Source: Streptomyces cellulosae (lineage in GTDB: Bacteria; Actinomycetota; Actinomycetes; Streptomycetales; Streptomycetaceae). From it: 64,000 nt of DNA. This document shows positions 47,560-56,584 of the stretch, piece after piece. Both the position numbers and the translations under genes were made by a program. How positions within the stretch are numbered: position 1 is the first letter of the stretch; each line of letters opens with the position of its first letter. The notes under the pieces were generated by a model, which was given only the letters and a program-made list of their open reading frames with translations, made no database searches and was not told the origin of the DNA. The stretch spans positions 1-64,000 of the forward strand of contig NZ_JOEV01000011.1 in the NCBI RefSeq assembly GCF_000721105.1, given 5' to 3'.

Positions 47560-47853
47560 TCATTCCTGGACATCCGCGATCACCCAGTCGCTGATCTCCC
47601 GCCAGGCGCTGATGGCCTCCTGGTGGAAGGGGTGCACCAAATAGCGCTCCACGTCCTCCATGTCGTCCAGCAGCCCGACGGCGGCGAAGTCGTAAGCGAT
47701 TGGCCGGGTGGATATGTTACGGCCGACGGTCCACTCGCGGAGTTCCGGCACCTCGCCGCCCACCTTGGCCGCGATCTGCTCAGCCTGCTGGGCCCTGGGG
47801 TCGTCCCACGAGACACCGGGCTTGAACTTGAACAGCACGTAGTGGCGGATCAC
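47560..47853 (-). CDS. Dabb (dimeric alpha-beta barrel) stress-responsive A/B domain protein
   Basis: A 97-residue protein with the Dabb signature: IRHYVLFKFKPGVSWDDPRA at the start, VGRNISTRPIAYDFAAVGLL in the middle and YLVHPFHQEAISAWREISDW near the end. The GTG start overlaps the MqnA-like stop codon (GTGA) and has AGGAGGA upstream, so the two are coupled. Dabb proteins include cyclases and isomerases such as olivetolic acid cyclase. With no BacB-like cupin isomerase in the cluster, this protein is a candidate for the isomerisation step, as inference. Confidence 0.85.
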   Translation of the reverse strand: MIRHYVLFKFKPGVSWDDPRAQQAEQIAAKVGGEVPELREWTVGRNISTRPIAYDFAAVGLLDDMEDVERYLVHPFHQEAISAWREISDWVIADVQE

Positions 47854-48767
47854 AGCTGTCCTCCTGGTAGGGGGCGAGGGGTTCGGCCCTCGGGGACTTC
47901 GCCGCGGGCGGCGGCGCGCCGCGCGAACTCGCGTACGGCGGCGAGCTGGCGGTCGCCGAGGGAGTAGTCGAGCACCCGGTAGTAGTCGAGGAGCACCTGC
48001 TCGGGCAGGCGTCCGCCCGGACCGCGGGCCGACTCGACGGCTGCCGCGCTCGCCACCGCCTCCGGGTGCGCGCGGGCCCGCTCCGCCGCGTCGGCGAGCG
48101 CCACGGCCATGGACCGCACCCGCTCGGGGTGCTCGCGCGCGACCTCCCGACGCACCACCCAGACGGCGAAGACCATGGGCAGGCCGGTCCAGCTGCGCCA
48201 GAGCGAGCCGGTGTCCTGGATCCGCAGGCCGGCCGGGGGCCGGGCGTGCAGCCGCAGCGCCTCGTCCCCGATCAGGACGGCGGCGTCCGCGCCGGCCAGC
48301 ATGGTGTCCAGGTTCTGCGGAGCCGAGCGGTAACCCGGGCGTACGCCTACGGCGTCCTCCAGGAGTATCCGGGCCAGCAGGGCCGTGCTGCGGCTGGCCT
48401 CCGACACGGCGACCACGGCCCCGTCGAGGTGTTCGAGCGGGACGCGGGACACGAGATGACAGGAGTGCACCGGCCCGTCGCTGCCGATGGCGACGCCGCC
48501 GGGGAGCAGGTCCCACATGTCGGCGTGCCGCAGGTAGCGGACGAGGCTGACCGGGCCCGCGTCCAGCCGTCCCGCGAGCAGTTCCTCGGCCAGCCACTCC
48601 GGCGGACCGGACAGCATGTCGAAGTGTTCGCGGGCGCCACTGTGCGCCAGGCCCCAGCGCAGCGGGGCACAGTTGAGGAAGGAGATGTCCCCCAGCCTCA
48701 GCCGGGCGGACGGAGAAGTGGGTGCGGAAGCGGTCGGCGGTCGGGAAGTGGCGTGCCCTACGGTCAC
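47850..48767 (-). CDS. MqnA-like (chorismate dehydratase family) protein
   Basis: A 305-residue protein of the MqnA/DUF178 family. Family features: LRLGDISFLNCAPLRWGLAH, LAEELLAGRLDAGPVSLVRY, GGVAIGSDGPVHSCHLVSRV, and VSEASRSTALLARILLED. MqnA removes water from chorismate to form 3-enolpyruvylbenzoate in the futalosine menaquinone route. Here it sits between chorismate mutase and Dabb genes with 4-base overlaps on each side, away from other mqn genes, so it is probably a paralogue with a pathway-specific role on chorismate or a derivative. GTG at 48767 is chosen because it overlaps the chorismate mutase stop (GTGA). Confidence 0.85.
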   Translation of the reverse strand: MTVGHATSRPPTASAPTSPSARLRLGDISFLNCAPLRWGLAHSGAREHFDMLSGPPEWLAEELLAGRLDAGPVSLVRYLRHADMWDLLPGGVAIGSDGPVHSCHLVSRVPLEHLDGAVVAVSEASRSTALLARILLEDAVGVRPGYRSAPQNLDTMLAGADAAVLIGDEALRLHARPPAGLRIQDTGSLWRSWTGLPMVFAVWVVRREVAREHPERVRSMAVALADAAERARAHPEAVASAAAVESARGPGGRLPEQVLLDYYRVLDYSLGDRQLAAVREFARRAAARGEVPEGRTPRPLPGGQL

Positions 48768-49099
48768 GTAGTCGGCTCGCCGTAGTGGGCCGCGACGGGT
48801 GCGGCGTCGGGAGCCGGGCCGCGGCACAGTCGCAGAATGTTCGTCACGAGTACGGTGCCCTCGGGGCCGAGCGCCTGCCGGTAGCGGTCCATGACGACCG
48901 TCTCGCGGGACAGTACGGTGCGCGGTCCGCCTTCCGCCTGCCGGCGCTCCTGTATTCGGAAGGAAACCCGGTGGCGTCTCTGAATCAGCTCGATGATCTG
49001 CGCGTCGAGCTTGTCGATCTCTTTCCGGTCGATTTCTGTGGCGACGCGTCCATCGCCTTTAACGGCTTTCGCCGCTAATTCCCCCATGTGTTGCGTCAC
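48764..49099 (-). CDS. Chorismate mutase (AroQ type), TTA-containing
   Basis: A 111-residue AroQ-fold chorismate mutase converting chorismate to prephenate. The helical core is IDRKEIDKLDAQIIELIQRR then HRVSFRIQERRQAEGGPR, with the Arg and Lys/Glu-type active-site residues of AroQ. It is the first gene of the nine-gene run. The GTG at 49099 has GAAGGGG 9 bases upstream; ATG at 49087 is possible. A TTA codon at 49078-49076 (L in MGELAAK) predicts bldA dependence at the head of the operon. It should feed the BacA-like decarboxylase. Confidence 0.9.
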   Translation of the reverse strand: MTQHMGELAAKAVKGDGRVATEIDRKEIDKLDAQIIELIQRRHRVSFRIQERRQAEGGPRTVLSRETVVMDRYRQALGPEGTVLVTNILRLCRGPAPDAAPVAAHYGEPTT

Positions 49100-49164
49100 G
49101 TACGCTGACCCCTTCGGTTGCGCAGGAAGCGGAAGGATGGTTAGTCAGGTTCTTTGAGCATCGG

Positions 49165-49195
49165 ATTTTATTCACGCCTTCGCTCGCTGGCGCAA
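49165..49195 (-). promoter_or_regulatory. Candidate promoter of the chorismate mutase operon
   Basis: On the minus strand, TTGCGC (49195-49190) and TAAAAT (49170-49165) form a -35/-10-like pair with a 19-base spacer, about 65 bases upstream of the chorismate mutase start. The spacer is a little long, so this is a moderate candidate. Confidence 0.45.
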
Positions 49196-49654
49196 GAGTT
49201 CGAAGCCCCTATCTTGAATCATGAGACAGAGACTGTGTGGCATCAGCATGCATTCGGCCGTTGCCGGGTTGTATCCGGCCACAGAGGCAGATGTCGCTTC
49301 GTTCGAGTGTGCCTTCTGGTACTCCGGTCGCCCCTCGTGGCGGGGCGGGCCGAGCGCGTCCTGCTCAACCGGCACCAGTTGTCTGCCCGCCGGGGGCTGA
49401 TCGTCTGGGTCCGGCGGGCACCGGAAAGGCCACCGCGATCACGTGACTGGGCAAGAACTACGAGCAGCCGGGGCGGCGCCGGGCGCGAACGGCCGATGGC
49501 GCAGGGCTTGTCGTCGACGTCGGCGTCGGCGTCGGGGAATTCGGGCAGGGCCACGACAGGTCGCGGAGTGCGGCGGCGGGCAGGTTGCACACCACGCCCG
49601 CCTGAAGTGGCCCGAAATGGCCCCCGCCCTCACCGACGGCCACCAAGACCTCCG
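49196..49654. other. Intergenic region, possible gene remnant
   Basis: I see no intact gene here. A plus-strand reading ends in a protein-like stretch (VAHHARLKWPEMAPALTDG followed by HQDLR and a TAG at 49656-49658) that looks like the end of a real gene whose earlier part is out of frame or missing. This may be the scar of the insertion that brought in the biosynthetic locus. Confidence 0.3.
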
Positions 49655-50368
49655 CTAGGACACCGGCCCCGACGACGCCCCCCTCTCCGGCAACCCGTCC
49701 GACAACGGCCCCGCCCGGTCCAGCAACCCTGTCCGCGCCGCCAGCGCCGCCGCCTCCAGCCTCGAACCCACTCCCAGCTTCATCAGCACCCGCTGCACAT
49801 GCGTGCGCGCGGTGGACGGCGCTATCCCCATCCCCGCCGCGATCAGCCGGGTGTCCTCGCCGTCGGCCACCCGGACCAGCACCTCGACCTCCCGAGGCGT
49901 GAGCATCTGCAGCAGGCGCTGGCCCTCGTCGTCCGGCTGGGCCGCGGGGTTCAGCAGCTCGCTGAACGCCCCTTGCAGCAGTTGCGGCGCCACCGCCGCC
50001 TCACCCGCCCGGGCCTTCATGATCGCGCGCTCGACACCCTCTATGCGCTCGTCGTGCCGTACGTAGCCGGAGGCGCCCGCGGCGAAGGCTGCCGCGATCC
50101 CGCGCGGACTCGGGACCGGCCCCAGCACCAGCACGGCGACCTGCGGTCGCTCCCGCTTGATCCTCACCACCGGATCGAACATCCCCGGCTCGGCCGGCGT
50201 GGCCGTTCCCAGCAGGCACACCTCCGGCGCCCGGCTGATCACCAGGTCCGCCGCACCCGCGGCAGGTGCCGCCGCGGCGAGCACCCGGTGCCCCCGCAGT
50301 TTCAACGCCGAGGCCAGCGCCTCGGCGAGCAGACGGTGGTCGTCGACCACCATGAGCCGCACTCCCAT
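49655..50368 (-). CDS. LuxR-family regulator with pseudo-receiver domain
   Basis: A 237-residue NarL-like protein. It begins VRLMVVDDHRLLAEALASAL, as receivers do, but where the phospho-acceptor Asp is expected (usually D-V-V-L-L-D-x-x-M-P) it reads PEVCLLGTATPAEPGM, so Gly replaces Asp. The LuxR helix-turn-helix is LTPREVEVLVRVADGEDTRL, then MGIAPSTARTHVQRVLMKLG. It is therefore probably controlled without phosphorylation, perhaps by ligand or by protein contacts. The ATG at 50368 fits the family start. It lies next to the biosynthetic locus and could regulate it, but it could also belong to the conserved genes on its other side. Confidence 0.85.
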   Translation of the reverse strand: MGVRLMVVDDHRLLAEALASALKLRGHRVLAAAAPAAGAADLVISRAPEVCLLGTATPAEPGMFDPVVRIKRERPQVAVLVLGPVPSPRGIAAAFAAGASGYVRHDERIEGVERAIMKARAGEAAVAPQLLQGAFSELLNPAAQPDDEGQRLLQMLTPREVEVLVRVADGEDTRLIAAGMGIAPSTARTHVQRVLMKLGVGSRLEAAALAARTGLLDRAGPLSDGLPERGASSGPVS

Positions 50369-50681
50369 CGAGCAACCCCCCAGTTCCCCCAATGGATCTC
50401 CGTGGACCGACAGCGGCTGCCCACCGTGGAGGCCCACCATGAATGCCCCACTATGGATGCCCACTGGTCCGAACGGACAGAAGCCCCCTCCCGGCTTCCC
50501 CCCGCCTTCATGCCCCCGGAAGCTACACGCTTGTTCGACGTTGCGCTTCCCCTACCGGTGAGAAGTGCCCCGGATCGACGTAATTTCTGGCTTTCCTCGC
50601 ATGTGAAGGTGACGAGCGGTACGCGACCGGCCCCGCCCCTGAGCAGGGGCGGGGCCGGGTCCACCACACAACCGACTCGGT
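50369..50681. other. Intergenic region with terminator
   Basis: These 313 bases separate the LuxR regulator from the PQQ-type protein, both on the minus strand. No gene is visible. The regulator's promoter must lie here. The only strong element is the terminator hairpin at 50627-50658. Confidence 0.5.
50627..50658 (-). terminator. Strong terminator after the PQQ-type protein gene
   Basis: A perfect 14-bp GC-only-rich stem, CCGGCCCCGCCCCT (50627-50640) with AGGGGCGGGGCCGG (50645-50658), closes a 4-base GAGC loop, 24 bases beyond the stop codon at 50682. Confidence 0.92.
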
Positions 50682-52490
50682 TCAGCTCGCGCCGAACGCC
50701 AGCGCCAGATACTCCTTGTCCTTCGAGCCCCCCAGATCACTGGCGAACACCGCGGACATGTACAGACGCCCCTGCCCGTACCGGAACTCGGAGTAGGCCG
50801 GCGACATGCTGGTCTCCGCGTCCCGCACCGACTCGGTCGCCGGGTTCTCCAGCAGTTTCGTCTCCTTGAAGGAGCCGCCGTCGATGCTGACGATCTGGCC
50901 ACCCTTGTCGTACGGCGGACGCTTGTACGCGAGGAGGTTGGTGCCGTCCATCCGCAACGGCATGATCGTGTAGTCCTCCCCCGCGTCGGCGCGCTGACCG
51001 ATCTGCTTGCCGGTGGTGAGGTCGAGCGCGACGATCTCGTTGGTCTGGCTGAGCGCGCCGCCGCTGCCGTCGTGCTCCTCGGTCGGCAGGTAGAGCCGGT
51101 CGTTGCCGACCGCGATCTGGTGGCAGTCCTCGACCTTGGTGATGCCGTCGCAGCTGGCCGCGTACTGGTCGCTCGGCGCGGAGATGCGGGTGCGCAGCTT
51201 GCCGGTCCTGTTGTCGATGGAGAAGAAGTCCGAGATCCCGCTGCCGTCCTTCGCGGCCTCACCGACGTCGGCGGCCACGACCAGCGGATCGGTCGAGACG
51301 ACACTGGCGTACGCAATGCCCTCGGACATCTTGTACTCGGTGATCACCTTGCCGGACTTCGGGTCGATGGTCTGGATGTGCAGCTGGGGCGCGTTGTACG
51401 AACCGCAGCGCCGCACCGCGACCAGCTTCGCGCCGCCGCCGTACCCGGAGTCGTAGCAGGTGTCGGTCGGCTTCGGGGCCCACAGCTGCTTGCCGGTGGA
51501 GATGTCGAACGCGGCGCCGCCGTTGCTGCTGCCCACGGCGACCGTGTTCGCGCTGACGGTGACGTTGTTGAAGCTGATCGGCTCGTCACCGGCGGTGGCG
51601 GTCTTCGTCCACAGCTTCCTGCCCGCGTCGAGGTCGATCGCCGCGACCTGACTGCAGCCGTGCGAGGGCTCGGTCTTGGTCGGCATCTCGGGCTGGTAGA
51701 CGATCGCCGTCCGGTTGTCGCCGGTGGTGTGGTCGCTGCCCTGGCACACCGGACCGGGAAGCTTGATCGTCCACAGTTTGGTGCCCTTGTCGGGGTCATA
51801 GCCGACGACCTCGGCGACGCCGCTCTTGGCGTACACCTTGTCGGTGAGCCAGGAGCCGTTCGTGGCGATCGTGGTGTCCTTGGACACCCGGGGCGCCGGG
51901 ACCTGGAAGAGGACCTTGGAGGCGGTGTTCGCGGGCACCTTCTCCACCGGGTCGGTGGACGTCGTGCTGCCGCCGCCGGTGTCCTTGCCGTCGCCCTTGC
52001 CGGCATCCGTGCCACCGGTGCCGCCGGTGGAGTTCGCGGTGTCGTGCTTCTTGCCGCTGCCGCCATCGGAGGAGGCGTACCAGACGCCACCGCCGACGAT
52101 CAGGGCGATCGCCACGACGGCGGACACGATGATCGCGAGCTGCGCGTTGACCTTCCCCTTCCCGCCCTGTCCGGGCGGCCCGGGCTGCGGCTGCAACGGC
52201 ATGGTCGGCTGCGGATAGCCGTAGCCGGGCGGCTGACCGTAGCCGGGCGGCTGGCCGTACGGGTTGGGCGCCTGACCGGGATAGCCGTAACCAGGGGGCG
52301 TCTGCGGGGGCTGCTGCGGATGGCCGTACCCCGGAGGCGCCGGCGGCGGTGGCTGCTGCGGGTAGCCGTACCCAGGAGGTGTCTGCGGCGGCGGGCCCTG
52401 AGGCGGTTGCCCCACAGGCGGCCCGAAAGCGCCCTGCTGCGGTGGCTGGTTGGGAGGCTGGTCAGGAGGCGGAGGAGGCGGCTGAGTCAT
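50682..52490 (-). CDS. Membrane-anchored PQQ-like beta-propeller protein 1
   Basis: A 602-residue protein. The first 110 residues are a Pro/Gly/Tyr/Gln-rich cytoplasmic tail (repeated PPGYGYPQQPP). One transmembrane helix follows (LAIIVSAVVAIALIVGGGVW). A Ser/Gly/Lys linker leads to an extracytoplasmic PQQ-type beta-propeller, with blades such as YDPDKGTKLWTIKLPG, DLDAGRKLWTKTATAG and FDISTGKQLWAPKPTD. No PQQ-binding or catalytic residues are evident, so it is more likely a binding or scaffold protein, similar to BamB-like repeats. It follows a paralogue by 66 bases on the same strand. Confidence 0.85.
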   Translation of the reverse strand: MTQPPPPPPDQPPNQPPQQGAFGPPVGQPPQGPPPQTPPGYGYPQQPPPPAPPGYGHPQQPPQTPPGYGYPGQAPNPYGQPPGYGQPPGYGYPQPTMPLQPQPGPPGQGGKGKVNAQLAIIVSAVVAIALIVGGGVWYASSDGGSGKKHDTANSTGGTGGTDAGKGDGKDTGGGSTTSTDPVEKVPANTASKVLFQVPAPRVSKDTTIATNGSWLTDKVYAKSGVAEVVGYDPDKGTKLWTIKLPGPVCQGSDHTTGDNRTAIVYQPEMPTKTEPSHGCSQVAAIDLDAGRKLWTKTATAGDEPISFNNVTVSANTVAVGSSNGGAAFDISTGKQLWAPKPTDTCYDSGYGGGAKLVAVRRCGSYNAPQLHIQTIDPKSGKVITEYKMSEGIAYASVVSTDPLVVAADVGEAAKDGSGISDFFSIDNRTGKLRTRISAPSDQYAASCDGITKVEDCHQIAVGNDRLYLPTEEHDGSGGALSQTNEIVALDLTTGKQIGQRADAGEDYTIMPLRMDGTNLLAYKRPPYDKGGQIVSIDGGSFKETKLLENPATESVRDAETSMSPAYSEFRYGQGRLYMSAVFASDLGGSKDKEYLALAFGAS

Positions 52491-52556
52491 GACGTGGGTA
52501 CCTCGATGGCGGGGACGACGACAGACAGTCGAGAGACGACGAACGGGAGGAAACGG

Positions 52557-54461
52557 TCACTTGCCGTAGGCGAGCATCAACTTCTCCTTCGTGTCCTCGT
52601 TTCCGGACAGCCGCTTGGTCGAGAGGTAGAACCGCCCGTCGACCCAGTCGATGTCCTTCGAGTAGAAGCCGCTCTCGATCTGCGCGGTCCCCTGCGGGTT
52701 CTGCAGCAGCTTGGCCGGCGTGTGCCCGCTGCCGCCCGTCGCGATCGACACGATCCGGCCGCCCTCGGAGTACGACGGCTCCACATAGGCGATGAGCTTG
52801 CCGCCCTCGACCTTGACCGGGAGCATCGACTCGTCCGTCGGTGACTTGACGCGCCACTTCTCCTTGCCGGTGGCGAGGTTGACCGCGACGATCTCGTTCG
52901 GCCCGTTGGTCGCCTCGGTGGGCAGGTACAGCGTGTTCGCGTCGGCCGCGACGCCCTCGCAGCCCTGCAGGTCACTGGCGAGGAGGGCCAGGCCGCAGGA
53001 GGGGGCGAAGTCCTCGTCGAAGCGGACCTGGGAGCGGAAGGCGCCGGTGGGGGTGAGGGTGGAGATGTTCCACGCCTTCTTGTCCTCGTTGGTGCTGTAG
53101 ACGATCAGCGGGTCGACGGAGTAGATCCGCGAGACCGTCCACCCCTTGTCGAACTTCTGGGTCCACTTCGCCTTGCCGGTCACCGGATCCAGCTCCTGGA
53201 CCTCGTCATGCTCGGTGGCCTGGCCGGCGGCGCAGGACGAGACGGCGATCAGCCGGGCACCGCCCGCGAACGCGCCCGGGAAGCAGGCGCTGCCGTACCT
53301 CTTCTTGTCGAACAGCTTCTTGCCGGTGCGGACGTCGTACGCGGTGCCGGACTGGGAACGTCCGACCATCAGGGTGTTGCCGCTGACGGTCAGTTCGATC
53401 TGGAGGGTGCTGTCGAACAGGGCGCCGTCCGCGACCTTGCCGGTCCAGCCCTTCTTCCCGGTGTTCAGGTCGATCTGCTGGAGCAGATTGCACTTGGCGC
53501 GGTCGCTGGTGCCGTTCATGTACGCGACGACGATCTTGTCGTCGGACGTCTTCTGCGGGGTGACCCCGCAGATCTTCTGCGGGAAGGTGATGGGGTCCCA
53601 GGTCGGGGCGCCGTCCCCGACGTTGTAGGCGACGAGCTGCTTGTACACCGCCTTCACCGCGGCCTTGTCGGTGATCCACATCCCGGGGGCCTCGGCGCCG
53701 TCGGCGGGCGCGTCGGGTGCCTCCTTGTACCAGAGCACCTTCGCCTCGCCGGCTTTCCGGCCCTCGTTGAGGTTCTCCGGGTCCTCGCCGCCGGCACCGC
53801 TGCCGTCACCGGGGTTGACCGGGGCGTCGGTGGCGGTGGCGGTGGGCTTGGGGTCGTCGCTCTGCCGGGCGACCGGCTTCTTGTCGTCGCCACCGCCGCT
53901 GTTGAGCGCGAACACGGTCCCGCCGATGACCAGCAGCGCGGCCACGGCGGCCCCGATGACGAGGGCGGTCTTCCCTTTGCGACGGCTGCCGGAGCCGGGC
54001 GGCGGGGTGCCGGGCGCGCCCGGGAACTGGGGCTGCGGCGGATAGCCGTACCCCTGCGGCTGGGCGTACGGCCCCGGCTGCTGCGGGTGCCCGTAGGGAC
54101 CGGACTGACCGTGGGCTCCGGGCTGACCGTAGGGACCGGGCTGGGGCGGACCGTACGGCCCCGGCTGGGCATAGGGCCCCGGCTGGGCGTACGGCCCGGG
54201 CTGGGCATACGGCCCGGGCTGGGCGTACGGCCCCGACTGCGGGGCGGCGGGCGGCTGCTGAGGATACCCGTGACCGGGCTGCGGGACGCCGGACGGCGGC
54301 CCCTGCGGCGGCGGAGGCAGCGGCGCCCCGAAGCCACCGCCCTGCGGTGGTTGCGGTGGCTGCGGCGGTTGGTCCTGTGAGGCTCCCGATCCGTCCTGCG
54401 GCGGTTGGTCCTGCGGCGCTCCGAAGCCGCCCTGCGACGGCTGGTTGGGCGGCTGCGTCAT
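52557..54461 (-). CDS. Membrane-anchored PQQ-like beta-propeller protein 2
   Basis: A 634-residue paralogue of the preceding protein. A 165-residue Pro/Gly/Gln-rich tail contains repeated GPYAQP units, then a transmembrane helix (ALVIGAAVAALLVIGGTVFA), a charged linker and a PQQ-type propeller (QIDLNTGKKGWTGKVADG, YDVRTGKKLFDKKRYG, ELDPVTGKAKWTQKFDKG). The ATG at 54461 is chosen for the GGGGGAA site; the frame is open 8 codons upstream. The two genes form an operon of duplicated proteins. Function is unknown; they may monitor the cell surface. Confidence 0.85.
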   Translation of the reverse strand: MTQPPNQPSQGGFGAPQDQPPQDGSGASQDQPPQPPQPPQGGGFGAPLPPPPQGPPSGVPQPGHGYPQQPPAAPQSGPYAQPGPYAQPGPYAQPGPYAQPGPYGPPQPGPYGQPGAHGQSGPYGHPQQPGPYAQPQGYGYPPQPQFPGAPGTPPPGSGSRRKGKTALVIGAAVAALLVIGGTVFALNSGGGDDKKPVARQSDDPKPTATATDAPVNPGDGSGAGGEDPENLNEGRKAGEAKVLWYKEAPDAPADGAEAPGMWITDKAAVKAVYKQLVAYNVGDGAPTWDPITFPQKICGVTPQKTSDDKIVVAYMNGTSDRAKCNLLQQIDLNTGKKGWTGKVADGALFDSTLQIELTVSGNTLMVGRSQSGTAYDVRTGKKLFDKKRYGSACFPGAFAGGARLIAVSSCAAGQATEHDEVQELDPVTGKAKWTQKFDKGWTVSRIYSVDPLIVYSTNEDKKAWNISTLTPTGAFRSQVRFDEDFAPSCGLALLASDLQGCEGVAADANTLYLPTEATNGPNEIVAVNLATGKEKWRVKSPTDESMLPVKVEGGKLIAYVEPSYSEGGRIVSIATGGSGHTPAKLLQNPQGTAQIESGFYSKDIDWVDGRFYLSTKRLSGNEDTKEKLMLAYGK

Positions 54462-54582
54462 CAGCGCGTTCCCCCGTTCAATCACTGATTTTTAGCCACG
54501 CCCTGAGGTACGTAACGGACTCAGAGCCGTACTCAGAAAGATCTCAGACGGCTCTTTGTATCACTCGGGACCGACAACGCAC

Positions 54583-54623
54583 CGGGCCGGTTCCACCCCT
54601 GTTCCCAAGGGAGAACCGGCCCG
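54583..54623 (-). terminator. Terminator after the ABC-F gene
   Basis: A 10-bp stem, CGGGCCGGTT (54583-54592) with AACCGGCCCG (54614-54623), spans a 21-base loop, located 33 bases beyond the ABC-F stop codon. Confidence 0.75.
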
Positions 54624-54655
54624 TGATGCCGTCGTTACGCGCCTTCACGCGCCCT

Positions 54656-56470
<1,815 letters not shown>

Positions 56471-56584
56471 TTCTCTCCTGACAGGGGGGACGATCGACCC
56501 TCCAGGGTAGTCGCCGGGGCAGGCGGACATCCCCGGCCCACTCCCCGACCGGCAGCGGGAGGCCGGCGGGAGGTCATCCGGTGC

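Noticed and set aside
47850..48767. Primary menaquinone (futalosine) mqnA
   Set aside because: No other mqn genes are present and it is coupled to chorismate mutase and a Dabb gene.
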